Assembly: GCF_035046485.1 (NCBI RefSeq)
Contig: NC_085137.1
Span: 40,355,155 to 40,419,154, forward strand
Direction: 5' to 3'
From: Aedes albopictus
Lineage: Eukaryota; Arthropoda; Insecta; Diptera; Culicidae
Length of the DNA stretch: 64,000 nucleotides
Part shown: one piece after another, positions 44,510-55,074 of the stretch
How positions within the stretch are numbered: position 1 is the first letter of the stretch
How the letters are laid out: every line of letters starts with the position of its first letter
Notes under the pieces: generated by a model
What the model was told of the DNA's origin: nothing
The model's input: only the letters and a program-made list of their open reading frames with translations
The model's database searches: none
Translations under genes and position numbers: made by a program

Positions 44510-45296
44510 TTATAAAAAAAAACACCTGGAGAAATAGCGAAAGGAATCCTGCTGAAATCTAGCGAAAAACTAGGTAAAGACTTATTGGAGAAATCCCTGG
44601 GGGTACTTCGGAAGAAAATCTGACTAAAAGTGGGACATCTAGAAAAAAGTTCAAGGAGAAATCTTTAACCTTTCAAGACACGCGCCTATTTGATCCCGAA
44701 AAAGCACCGCGCTCGCGTTGTACACGACGAGTGAGATTGTTTGGTAGTGTTGTACTTTTTACAGCAGCGCGCGTCCTGAAGGGTTAAGGAAATATTAAGA
44801 AAGTTCAAGGAGGAACTGTGACAATATCTGAGATAAATCCCGAGAGGAAATCCAAGCTCTCTGAAAGAAATCACTAGAAAAGCTTCGGCGAAAGTCTCAC
44901 GAAAGCCTGGAGGAGAAACTGTAGAAAGCAATCTTGAAAATTCAGTAAGACAAGTTGCTGTACGAATTTTGGATTAATTTAGGAACGAACTTCGGGAGGG
45001 ATCCAGTGAGGAACTTTTCGGAAAAACTTCTTCTGGAAGAAATCCCGGGAGATACCGCTACAGAAACCCATGAATAACTTCTGCAGAAATCCAAGGTAGA
45101 ACTCTGGTACATATCCGAGGAACGACTTTCAGAAATTCAAAAAAAAAAAACACTGAACACCCCCAGAAAAAAAAAACTACGACAAACCTCCAGAAAAAAA
45201 ACGACGATTTCTAGGGATGAACTCTGTGAGAAACTGTATAGATAAAATACCAAGGAGGAATCCTGGAAGGAATTCTCATGGATAAAATTTCGAAAT
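44510..45296 (+). repeat. Degenerate GAATTCC-type array, plus orientation
   Basis: G/A-rich words (GGAGAAATCCCTGG, AGGAGGAATCCTGGAAGGAATT). With the preceding block it forms a head-to-head junction near 44.5 kb. Interrupted by the TTAA element at 44669-44783. Poly-A tracts lie at 45139-45150 and 45165-45205. Confidence 0.62.
44669..44783. mobile_element. 115-bp TTAA-flanked mini-element, copy 1
   Basis: TTAA at 44665-44668 and 44784-44787. The ends CCTTTCAAGACACGCGC and GCGCGCGTCCTGAAGGG are inverted repeats. It shares length and internal landmarks (GAGATT, GTGTTGTAC, ACAGCAGCGCG) with the element at 45722-45836 in opposite orientation. TTAA flanks point to piggyBac-type mobilisation. Confidence 0.88.
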
Positions 45297-45297
45297 A

Positions 45298-45717
45298 CCG
45301 GGGTCCGTGGCGTAGTTGGTCACACGTTCGCTTCAAATGTGGATGGTCATGGGTTTGATTCCCAGCCCCGGCACTTTCAACTCTTCGTCAGTTGCTCTTC
45401 CCCCGAGAGCGGCTGACACTGACCCTCTTCTGAGCCCCATGGCTCAAACGGACCTGGGTACCTGGGCATCGGTGAACTGCTACTCATAATGGACCCTCAG
45501 TCGGACTGGAAAGGAACAATGGCCATCCATCATCATCCTTGGGCTCATCATTCTACCAGGTACAAAAGTAGAAAAGTGAAAGCAGCAGAAAGGCAACCAG
45601 TTCGATAAAGTAGAAAAGAATCTAGGCGCTGTACAAAATGTAAGTGCAGCTGTCAATTGAAATTGCTCATGTAGTGCCCCAGTGGACAATAGAGCTGTAA
45701 AAGGAAGTTGTAAGTGA
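45298..45717 (+). mobile_element. tRNA-derived SINE of a third family
   Basis: The head's CCGGGG pairs with CCCCGG about 70 bases later as in an acceptor stem. The A box is TGGCGTAGTTGG; the B box is GTTTGATTC, one base off consensus. The body (GTCAGTTGCTCTTCCCCCG, CATGGCTCAAACGGACCTG, CATAATGGACCCTCAGTCG) resembles none of the other SINEs here. The 3' end is not certain; the DNA continues to the TTAA element at 45718. No target duplication found. Confidence 0.7.
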
Positions 45718-45721
45718 TTAA

Positions 45722-45836
45722 CCCTCGAGCGATCGCGTTGTTGTATTTTGTACAACACGTTGAAAAAATCTCGCTTTTTTTACTCGGCATTAGCGTGGTG
45801 CTGACGCAGATAGTCAACCGCGCGAGTTACGGAAGG
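45722..45836. mobile_element. 115-bp TTAA-flanked mini-element, copy 2
   Basis: TTAA at 45718-45721 and 45837-45840. Ends CCCTCGAGCGATCGCG and CTCGCGCGG-like (reverse) are imperfect inverted repeats. It has exactly the length of the copy at 44669 and aligns in reverse orientation (GTGTTGTAC, CAACAACGCG, GAGATTTTTTC). Confidence 0.85.
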
Positions 45837-46101
45837 TTAACAATAAAAAAAACGAAATCTCAATGTGGGATTGTTAATTGGGCTTCTGAATGATTTTTAG
45901 GATGTCATTTCCTTTTAAATAACTTCCCGTGGAAATGCCAAACCAATTACTTGCAGTTAAATTAAAACTCAGGAAAAGTCTTGAAATCCCTTAACCGATT
46001 TTTGTGATATATTTGAAAGAGTTTTGCAAAAAAAAGTGCTTGAAAGAATTAAAGGATTTTGTGGAATTTCTTGAATAATAAATCTTGCGTATTTTCCTTA
46101 A

Positions 46102-46154
46102 CCGAGGCGAACCAGTCTAGGGCTGAAAGCCTCGTAAAGAAAACCAATAAAAAT
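46102..46154 (+). mobile_element. 53-bp tail-only retroposon with covaried hairpin
   Basis: Flanked by ATTTTCCTTAA (46091-46101 and 46155-46165). It holds CC, then GAGGC (46104-46108) and GCCTC (46129-46133) as outer stem, CAGTC-TAG-GGCTG as inner stem, then an A-rich tail. Compared with GAGAT/ATCTC in other copies, both changed positions are compensated, so the stem is conserved although its sequence is not. Confidence 0.88.
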
Positions 46155-46165
46155 ATTTTCCTTAA

Positions 46166-46787
46166 GGATTGAAAATGTAACTCAATGTTTACTGTGCGAA
46201 AGCAAGCATGAAGTTACATTTTCAGCCAGATATGTTTCCACGGTTATCTAGATTTGTGCACGAGAAAATAGGAGCTACGTACATACTCCAAATGCCTTGT
46301 CCTTAAAATTTTAACATAACCTTTAAGAACTTTTCTCTGTAGTTTTTCGAAAGTATAAATATTTTATAAAATAAGGGGTAATTTTTCACTTATAAACTTT
46401 CAAACTCTCAACCGCCATTTTCACGTTCCAAAGAAATTAACTGTAAAATACAAGTCTCAGAAGAAGGTTCCAAAATGGACCGAAATGTCGGTCTTTTTTT
46501 TTGTCAAGACTACAAAGCCATCCTAGAGAGCATACTGATATTAGGTTGTCGTCAGCAAGATGATTAGTAAGAAATACGCAATTTTTGAGTTGCTTCAATG
46601 ACGTATCTACAACGAGATTCCATGGCTTTTCTAAGACTCACCTTTGGATGCATCGAAGGTCAAAACCATAATCAGATTCTAAGCATTTTAAGGTCGAAGT
46701 TTAAGTGGACTACTCGCAGGAAGCGAAGGAATTTGACAACTCCGAACTTGTCGACGTTATTTTGATGCAGATGTTGCATTACATAGC
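46166..46787. other. Stretch without recognisable gene
   Basis: Mostly AT-rich with no repeat or coding feature recognised. Confidence 0.4.
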
Positions 46788-46875
46788 AGAATTTAGTAAC
46801 AAATTTTGAAAACGACGTATAATCAATGGTGTAGCATTGATTATACGTCGTTTTCAAAATTTGTTACTGAATTCT
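46788..46875. repeat. 88-bp near-perfect hairpin
   Basis: A 41-bp stem (left 46788-46828, right 46835-46875) with a single mismatch and a 6-base loop GTGTAG. TAACAAATTTTGAAAACGAC and GTCGTTTTCAAAATTTGTTA are part of the arms. It lies just before the larger inverted repeat at 46919. Confidence 0.9.
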
Positions 46876-46918
46876 AGTATTTTAGAAAATAATGCGCTTG
46901 GTTCGATATCCCAAGTGC

Positions 46919-47335
46919 TTGCAGGCAGGAATGGGAACACTCACTTGCAAAGAGTTACAATCACTTGCTATTTTCTCAGCTCAGAAGCGTGCAATCAAGA
47001 AACGATGCATGGACGGCTTTTGCCTTTTTGATTTGTCTAAAAGTTTGCCAAATAGAGATTGGGGTCGCATATGCATACCAAAAGCCGTGACAGAGCAGTG
47101 AAAACAACTCTTCACGAGGTGAGTGTAATCTACATTCACCTCGTGAAGAGTTGCCTTGCAGCTCCCTCACGACTTCGGTATGCGTGTGCGACCCCTGCTC
47201 TATTTGGCAAACTTTTAGACAAAACCATAAGGCAAAAGCCGTCCATACATCGTTTCTTGATTGCACGCTTCTGAGCTGAGAAAATAGCAAGTGAGTGTAA
47301 CTTTTTGCAAGTGAGTGTTCCCATCCTTGCTTGCA
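46919..47335. mobile_element. 417-bp inverted-repeat element
   Basis: Arms of about 200 bp centred near 47129. Matching landmarks: GGGAACACTCACTTGCAA/TTGCAAGTGAGTGTTCCC, GCTATTTTCTCAGCTCAGAA/TTCTGAGCTGAGAAAATAGC, GCAATCAAGAAACGATG/CATCGTTTCTTGATTGC, AAAAGTTTGCCAAATAGAG and its complement, CTCTTCACGAGGTGA/TCACCTCGTGAAGAG. Arms are still highly alike. Frames on both strands of 60-145 residues repeat one another because of this symmetry. Confidence 0.92.
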
Positions 47336-48181
47336 GGACATTTTCCCAAAAAAATGTTGTGAACCTGATCTGACTAAACGCCGCAATTTGTCAGATTGAT
47401 TGATCTGAAACACTTCGTTTCTTTATAGAACGCCGTTCCTATTTATCTGCTGGGTACGTGGATCAACAACTTTTTTACAGGTGGAGTAAATCCTAAAGTT
47501 TGACTTACACTTTACCATACTTTATTGAGAGAAGTTCAAAAAAACCTTAATCCTCCCCTGTAGCGTTCTTCGTCAACTCTCCAATGAAAAAAAAAAATAC
47601 CGAGAGAATGCAAACCCGAGAGAATGGATACAGGTGCGGAAAAACTCGAGCAGTTAAATAGTTTAAAATTATTATTTTTCGCCCCTTCTCTTCGCTTCCT
47701 GCTTCTCCATGGATGGCTCGTATCACTGAAGTCTATTAGCCGGCTCGCGATGAGAGGTTAGGTGGTTGCGGCGGTTTCCATTGTGTATCGACCAAACACC
47801 AACTTTGAACTCGACAACGGACGCCCGCTCAATGATGACGAAAATGAGGAAAACGACCAGACAAACCGATCGACCGACCGACCGGTCAGGGACAGCGAAA
47901 GGGGATTTTCAATTCACCACCATTCTATAGCGCGCTGCCGCGCCGGGCCAGTTCATCCCCCGGTACTCCTGCAAGGCTCTGTCTAGGGCATGCTGGGTGC
48001 CCGACCGGCAAGCTGGCGGCCTGGCTTCCGTACTATACCAGTAGTACCCAGTACTGCTGGTAGGTAAATGTATATGTTTTATTTGTAATCAGTCGAATCA
48101 ATTTATGCGTGATGAAACGGCGACAAACGACGATGACGACGCTGGCTGGCTGCTGGCTACCGGTTTCAATTGGTTTGTAAA
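47336..48181. other. Mixed DNA with GC-rich block at 47.7-48.0 kb
   Basis: 47690-48010 is GC-richer, with a GACC microsatellite (47866-47887). A 74-residue plus-strand frame shows no family resemblance. It could be another exon/promoter candidate, but no splice or core-promoter signal stands out. Confidence 0.3.
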
Positions 48182-48183
48182 TA

Positions 48184-48396
48184 GGGTATTGTACCATTTG
48201 GGCAGGTGTACCTATTTTGGGCACTTGCCGCTATAACTAAGTCCATTTCAAACCGATTGATTTGAAATTTTGTCCAGAGTTAGATACTATACGTTCCTAA
48301 CTCTGGACAAAATTTCAAATCAATCGGTTTGAAATGGACTTAGTTACAGCGACAAGTGCCCAAAATAGGTACACCTGCCCAAATGGTACAAGACCC
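48184..48396. mobile_element. 213-bp TA-flanked fold-back MITE
   Basis: GGGTATTGTACCATTTGGGC at the left and GCCCAAATGGTACAAGACCC at the right are inverted ends. Arms of about 95 bp are nearly identical (TTCAAACCGATTGATTTGAA/TTCAAATCAATCGGTTTGAA) and meet near 48290. TA flanks at 48182-48183 and 48397-48398. High arm identity suggests a relatively young copy. Confidence 0.93.
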
Positions 48397-48569
48397 TACA
48401 TAGAGCTTACAAATTTCGAGACGTAGACCCGGCTTGATGTGTTGGAGAGGAAAATTTTACATGCAATTGTATAAATTTTATATTCAAATCCGAACGTAGG
48501 AGGAAGTGATTCACCCGGGGTGCGATCAATCTGAACGCTGCACGGTGGGTGAATTTGTGTACAAAGGTG

Positions 48570-48725
48570 GTCATAAAGGCTCATACATATGGCAAAGCAA
48601 TAATTCCCACATGAGTGTCCCAGGGATCGATTCTCGGTCGGTCAGTAACTTTTGAAATTTTCCTGACCTCCGGAGGCATATAGTATCTTCGAGCTTTCCA
48701 CACGATATACAATCCGGAATGATTC
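48570..48725 (+). mobile_element. Diverged tRNA-derived SINE copy, family of 17.4 kb
   Basis: GATCGATTCTCGGTCGGTC, then CCTGACCTCCGGAGGCATA, GTATCTTCGAGC and CCACACGATATACA follow the SINE at 58694 in order. The head is eroded and the 3' half missing. Old copy. Confidence 0.75.
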
Positions 48726-50251
48726 CGAGCTCACGGGAACCGGGTAACCAATGCCCTTCAGAATCTTGATCTACATAGTGAAGGTTTTGTAAAAGTTTTA
48801 TCGACATCCATCGAAAACATAAAAAAAGTTAGTATTTTTTAGTTTTTTCTAAGGTAAAGGAATGCTGGTTGAATGGACATTTGATAACAAATAACTAATT
48901 TTCTGAACTTACTCAATAACAATGTGCGTTGCAATCACTGTCTTAAGTAGGTGGATCGTGTGATTCACAAGTGTCTCCGTTATTGAATTAATTCATAAAT
49001 ACTACCGAAACAGCATCTGATTAAATAGAGATTAAGCGGTTCTCCACAACGAGAAAAGATTTAAACTTATCCGTGACATGGCGGAAATCATGCAGGGAAA
49101 ATACCGCAATCTCATATTGTAGCACAATAAAACTATACTAATCGTGACCGGTGTTTGCCTAACAGAATGATAACACATCATCAGCGTCCACGACGAGGGA
49201 GACACAATCGATCAGGGAAGGTAATTCTATCAGGGTGTAAGTTCTGGAGCTTAGCTGACGTAAAGCGAGCAAGCACGACGACGCGTATGCAAAATATGAC
49301 CAGACAGCAGCTCGGCTTGCATGGTCCACTCACTCACTCACTCATAGTGGGGCACAGGTATTCAAATTACTCTCGAGTGGAATTTCTCGCCAACAATCGC
49401 GTCTTCTGATCTGCATATGGTTAGTGGTCGTCACCCACGATCAGGGATTGAGTAAAACGCTTTTGTTTGAGAACACTGGGACAATTGTTCAGATGCCAAA
49501 GTATCTAAATATCGATTTGTTTTATAACTGTTTCAATATGAACAACATTTTTTTCAATCCCTGACTCGGCTGTGTCACTTGGTGCAGCGGAATGAAGCGA
49601 AACATTCCACTTCCAAGCGGTGGACAGCGGTTGCATGCAATCTTAATGGTAATTAAAATGATTAATAAAGTTTGCTGCCTTCCTATTGCTGCGACAAAGC
49701 GGTCCGATTTTGCGACCAATGCGGTATGGAACTGTCACTTGAATGGATTACCTGTCATTTCTTTATTGGTTCGAGCACCACCCACCAGCAGCAAATTGAA
49801 AGCAAATTGAAGACTAACGTGATTACACCAACGTTGCGGTTGACTCATCATTTGCATCATTTACTGTATTTTGAAGACTATGAGACGAAAAGCAGAATTA
49901 GATTATGCTTCACTCGTAGGTATATAAAATAGTTATCGGTACATGTAAAAATTACTTTCAAAAATTTTCATCCGCAGAAGTTTGTTAACAAACGTTAGAC
50001 AAAACAAAACCTTGGAAATTATTCATTGCACTCGTAAGAATCTCAAACTTTGAGTGTGTTGCAAACCTTTGCTATCTGCGAAATAGTTGATAATAAATAT
50101 AACCCTACAGTCATTCAATTACCAGTACAATAAATATAACGCTAGAACCTTTTCATGCAGGGTATTTTTATGTACTTCTTATCGGATTCTGATTCAGAGA
50201 ACAAGTTGGCTCCATGCCGATGGTGTTGTTTTGCCATGTCCTGGTGCTTCA
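48726..50251. other. Apparently single-copy DNA without recognisable gene
   Basis: Several short frames on both strands (49155-49409, 49522-49932) resemble no family. A CTCA microsatellite lies at 49328-49343. Possibly regulatory or intronic. Confidence 0.4.
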
Positions 50252-50640
50252 AAAGATCTCAGGGATGTTTCAGGGGGCGCTAAAATGATTCTCAGAGGGC
50301 TTTCTGGGATTACCAGGATAACTCATGGGTGTTTGAAGGGGGTCTCCAGAGAGTTTTATGGGATACCATGAGGTGTTTCGGGAGGTTTCAGGAAATACCA
50401 AGAGGTCTCAATGGCGCTAGAGCGGATCTTAGAGTATATGAGGGAGTCTCTAGGCGATTTCAGGAATTCTCAGGGACGTTTCAGGGAGTTCCAGGGGGTC
50501 TCAGCGACATTTCATGGGATCTTAAGGACATTTTAGGTGCCTCAGGGACGTTTCAGGGGCGTTTCAAGAGGATTTAGGAGTATCAGGAGGTTTCAGTAGC
50601 ATTTCTGGGGGCTCCAGGGGTGCTTCAAGGAATCTCTGCT
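50252..50640 (+). repeat. 10-11-bp periodic TTTCAGGG array
   Basis: The clearest of three such arrays: consecutive 10-base units with TTTCAGGG, TCTCAGGG, TTCCAGGG cores. A 94-residue and an 82-residue frame over it (G, R, F, S rich) are repeat translations. Confidence 0.82.
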
Positions 50641-50686
50641 GGAACAGCCTTAAGGATTCTTGAAACCAACTTAAACACCTTAGAAC

Positions 50687-50875
50687 CAGTGTCGCCACAT
50701 TTAAATCTGTATTTTGCCTTTCAAAAAATCTTCATAATCTGTATCACTATTTTTGCCAAGAATCTGTACGAAATCTGTATTATGTCGCGGAAAATCTGAA
50801 TGACATTCTCTAAGTTTCTGAAAAATATGTCTAACCTGTATCACTTTTCAAAAATCTGTATATGTGGCATCCCTG
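50687..50875. mobile_element. 189-bp hAT-like MITE
   Basis: The left end CAGTGTCGCCACATTTA and the right end, in reverse CAGGGATGCCACATATA, are inverted repeats; ATCTGTAT occurs several times inside in both orientations. Flanking octamers CTTAGAAC and CTTGAAAC agree in six of eight bases, consistent with an aged 8-bp hAT duplication. Confidence 0.82.
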
Positions 50876-52701
50876 CTTGAAACACGACTTGTTTCAAAGC
50901 CAATACCAGCAACAACAGTGCAATTTATTCACTGTTCGTATTAAGGACGACAGTACAAAATTGCTTCTTCTTTGAAACGCAAAAAGCACAGATTCTAAAT
51001 TGTTAGCTTGAGCAATGGGGAATGATAAAAAATGGAAAAAAATATGTCCGGACCCGTACCATGGACACCAGGAAAATTAACCACTCACATTACCTACTAC
51101 ACCAGAAGCTCTGTGAGAGATTTGCTGCTCAACACACCATAAAAGCTACTAAAGTAACGCGTTGCTTCATTGACCTTTGTCACAGGTTAGAAATCTGTCA
51201 AAATTAAAAGACGCGCAAGTTTTCCGCAACACATTTGGAACCTAATCTGAACAAACAAACCAGAGTAAGATGTTTCATGTGTATTACATAGCACATTTAA
51301 TGCAAGCTGACTGTATTGTTACTTGTGAGGAATATGTATGCTCCGCCTTCATAAATGTTGTTATTTGTGATTCCTATTAACGATATTCGAAGATTAAATG
51401 CCACTCAACTGACAACAAGGAAGTTGCGTGTGCTTTTATCGCAACTCTTCTAGACCAAAGCATAGAAAGCCACATTTTGGATGATGTTGCAAGTGCTACT
51501 TGGGACCCCTTTCCTTTGGGGTATCTGGAAACTTCTCGGAAACGCCCTTAGTCTCAACTCATGCACCCAAGAACTAAACCTGTTCTTGTGAATTAGTTTT
51601 CATCATTGAAGTCCTATCTTAGTTTTTTCACAAATTATCCTCTTTTCTAATTTATACATATTTTTACTTTGTGTGGGAATGCTGAAAAATGAAGAAGATT
51701 GCAGCTGAGCAGACACAAACCAAAACAAACCTACTCGTGAACAACAGGGGCCCGAGAATACTCGCACTTCTTTATTCGTGAGTAAACGAAGCTGGCAAGC
51801 ACTCGCATGTGATTCGCGAAGCTTCGTGAGTTTTTTTGCATTTTGATGGAAAACGCCTTTTAACGACTGGCAGTGCCGCTTTTCAGGAACAATGAAGCAT
51901 AAAGCATTGTGTTGGCTTTACACTCGCGAATTGCTTCATGATGAGAGTAATTCCATCACTGCTCGCACGTTCTTCTAAAGCTTATAGTAGGTAAGACTTT
52001 GCTGATAATGCGTCTTTGAATTTCAAGGTTCACATTTTTGTCAGCCGTTTAGCAAGGAATCGCGGTAGACGGATTTCTTAATCACCTTGAAGGTATTCCC
52101 GTCTATCTTTTTCTTATTATTTTTTTATGGCTCTACGTTCTCACTGGAACTTGGCCTTGAGTGTTATTTTTTTCAGCACTTACACAGTCATTAATTGATG
52201 GGCTTTCTTTGCCTGCTATTGCATGAATTTTTATAATGTGAAGCAAGCACAATGATACACTATGCCCAGAAAGTCGATAAAATTTTCCCAACCGGAACTG
52301 GAATCGAATAGTCTAAATCTCTAGGCAAACTGGAGACCCCATTATCGTAACAATGCTGAAACGTGCTCTCTACCTGGCTACCAAAGTTTTACCTGTCAGT
52401 TATCAACCTTCACGGTCATTGCACATGAGGGGAGACGGCGCTATTTTTCTCAACACCCCATTAAAAGTTTCGTGAAATATTTACATATCATTGTGTTCCA
52501 TACTATATTGCTCTTCAGTAAGACTAACAAAAAATTCAATGTGTGCTTAATAGCTGAACCTCCCTGAATCGAAGGTCTTTTCATTTAGGTGAATAGTATT
52601 ACCCCAGAGCATTCTTTTTCAATTGTCCATTTTTTGCACTTGTATACCGTAAGATATTTTCAACTCAAAAAGTCAATAATATTTGAGGGGGTTAGAAGCA
52701 A
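50876..52701. other. Apparently single-copy DNA without recognisable gene
   Basis: No coding, RNA or repeat feature recognised in about 1.8 kb; only short frames. Could be intron or regulatory DNA. Confidence 0.4.
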
Positions 52702-52936
52702 AGGGGTGTAAGTGACAAAAACCCACTTTCGAGTAAATGAGGTTTAAAGTTTTTCACCAATTTTTCATCCCATACAAAATGTATGGAGCTTCCAAATCAA
52801 CCCAATTTTCTCTGGTTTATCGTAATTTTTCCAATCGTCGTAGAATCAATCTTAAAAAAGTTCCTGGAAGCTTGAACTCTGAAGAATTTTTTGATATGCT
52901 CAGCTCAAAATCGACAATATGGTCACTTACACCCCT
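52702..52936. mobile_element. 235-bp MITE with AGGGGTGTAAGTGAC ends
   Basis: AGGGGTGTAAGTGAC at the left and GTCACTTACACCCCT at the right are perfect inverted repeats of 15 bp. The internal sequence is largely unpaired except near the ends. No convincing target duplication. A 67-residue frame inside is by chance. Confidence 0.85.
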
Positions 52937-53074
52937 ATGATTCTGGGCCCCTCATTTGGGAAGATGCTCGGTAAAATTATTGATCGAAGTATCAGAAACG
53001 CCTATGAAGTAGAATCCTTTTAAGCATGTTTTCCTAGTTTCAATTTTCTTTTCTACGAATTATCTTGGACATTT

Positions 53075-53139
53075 TTTTTTACTTTTTACTTATTCGTTCT
53101 CGGGCTCGAATGCCACATGGGCATAACTGAGCCGAAATC
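53075..53139 (-). mobile_element. ~65-bp tail-only retroposon, second hairpin family
   Basis: In reverse it reads GATTTCGGCTCAGTTATGCC, then CATGT, GGCAT, TC, GAGCC, then CGAGAACGAATAAGTAAAAA. Stems GGCTC/GAGCC and ATGCC/GGCAT are both intact. It corresponds to the copy at 39056-39130. Flanking direct repeats are only weak (CATTT/CATTG), so limits are approximate. Confidence 0.65.
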
Positions 53140-53270
53140 ATTGTTTTTATATAAATTTTACATTTTACAATTTATTATTGCCTCAATACTATGTTAGTTT
53201 GGGCAGCCGAAGTACTCGCGGTAAACAAATTTGTATAAATAAATTTGTATTTGTTCTTTAGATGGAGCGG
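53140..53270. other. Short AT-rich spacer
   Basis: Between the hairpin-tail copy and the SINE; nothing recognised. Confidence 0.4.
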
Positions 53271-53445
53271 CCCTGGTGTGGTGGTTAAAGTACGTGACTA
53301 TCACGCCGAGGACCTGGGAACGAATTCCGCTCCCTCAACAAACTCACAAAATGTGAGTTCTTTCTTCGGAAGTGAAGTAAAGCGTGGGTCCCGAGATAAA
53401 TTAGCCTGAGGCTAAAAATCTCGTAAATACAGATGAAAAAAATAA
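53271..53445 (+). mobile_element. Full tRNA-derived SINE, hairpin-tail family
   Basis: Starts GGAGCGGCCCTGG with A box TGGTGTGGTGG; the B box region GAACGAATTC is slightly off consensus (GATCGAATC in the copy at 62884). The body has CACAAAATGTGAGTTC and TTCGGAAGTGAAGTAAAGC, then GTGGGTCCC. The 3' hairpin follows (GAGAT...AGCC-TGA-GGCT...ATCTC), then an A-rich tail. No clear target duplication seen. Confidence 0.88.
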
Positions 53446-54253
53446 TCTTCTTGGAGAAAGCTTATCTAACTATGTCGAGTCGACGCAATAAATTATTTTT
53501 TGAAATTATTATTGTATCGATTATTAAATTGTTATGGACAATGGTCTGCTAGTTACTTTTGTACCATTTAATAATTTAGTACCTCCAACATCAGTACTTT
53601 TGAGATAGCTACAATCACGACGACCGCGAACGTGATCCCGTTAGAACTGGTTTCGCACCCATCGCAAACAGGTGCAAAAGGGCTTCTCCTCCGATGGCGC
53701 ATACCTACATGCAAAATCCATTTATAGGATGCTTTGGCAGCAACAAACCAGATGAACAGGAAGACGATCGATTCTCTCCACTCAGTACTGTCTGACCTTT
53801 GCCGGCTATTCCAGTCGCTTCGCGTGGAATCGAGCAGAAGTGTGGAGTGGAATCATACCCGCGTCGACTCACTCCTATAATAACAGGATCTTGTCCACAC
53901 GTCGTTGACGACGTCGCCATCGTCGTCAATTGGTATTCAAATTGATCTACTTCCAGTAGTGCATTCAAGAGCATCGACGACCACTACTGGGGCACCCGCT
54001 GGTAAACTAGATGATCAGCGCAATTGGATCAATTTCCATCCCTCACTGTTGATTAGTCATTGAACAAGCTGCCATGACCAACCAACCCTTTTGCTCTTCT
54101 GATGTATGGTGATACACGCTAAGAAAAGTGGATGCAAAATTTAGCACAAGGGATCGTTCGAAAGGGGACTCGTTTTGATCCTATCTAACCCTTGCTTTTA
54201 TATTATTTTGATTTTTTTAAATACGTTCGAATTGCATTGAAAAAATAATCATT
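53446..54253. other. Apparently single-copy DNA without recognisable gene
   Basis: Balanced composition at 53600-54080. An 89-residue minus-strand frame (53705-53974) resembles no family. No splice-anchored exon recognised. Confidence 0.4.
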
Positions 54254-55074
54254 CGAGCAGAAAAGAATAGCAAAATAATAACTACAAAATAACATAACCT
54301 GTTTTTATATCTTGTTTTGTTATTATTAACTTATCAAGGAATTACTTTTCCATAACATGTTTTGTTGGACAATCTTATTTTGTTATTATCCAGCTATTGA
54401 TATGCACCCATTAAACATTATTTAAATAACATGTTTTGTTATGCAGCAAACTAAGTTATTATTGTGATATTGAGAGTGTACAAATATTTTATAAACAATA
54501 TCACAACAATAACAAGTTTTTAAATTGTAACTACAACATTGAAGATTTACGTTATTTACAGCATTCCGTACATATTACCTAATAATTCTAATTATTATTC
54601 TTGTCAGCTTATTATTTGAAGAACACTTCGAAAGATTATGTCCTGTTTTTTATTATTTTCTGTTTCCACTTACATATAGTCGTATTCATGCCATATAAAA
54701 TCTCAGAATGTTGGGGGATTAGTAGTTCTTCGGAAATAGTTAGACTCATATGTTATAATTCGCAATAAGGATAACTCTATCCAAAAAAAATGCTTTTGGT
54801 TTGTTATCAATAACTTTTGAAGATCATAATTTGTTATTGAATTATTTCCTAAATTCATTGTTATTAAGTTGTTATTGACACAAACAAAAAATGTTATTAA
54901 ATAGGTCTTTCAGGAACATTTTTTTGTTATGATATTTGTTATTTTGCCGCTTATGACCCGCAAGTTTATAACAGAATATGTTATGTTAATAACATTAAAA
55001 TAACTGATTTCATTATTCAGTTATTTTGCCAAAATAACGAATTTTGTTATAAGACTGTTATTTTCTTCTGCTCG
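54254..55074. mobile_element. 821-bp ATAACAA-rich MITE
   Basis: The ends CGAGCAGAAAAGAATAGC and, in reverse, CGAGCAGAAGAAAATAACAG are inverted repeats. The interior is packed with TTGTTATT/AATAACAA words in both orientations, many arranged as small inverted pairs. No coding. A target duplication is not evident. Confidence 0.78.

Noticed and set aside
46976..47413. 145-codon minus-strand frame
   Set aside because: Spans an inverted-repeat element; similar peptides come from both strands.
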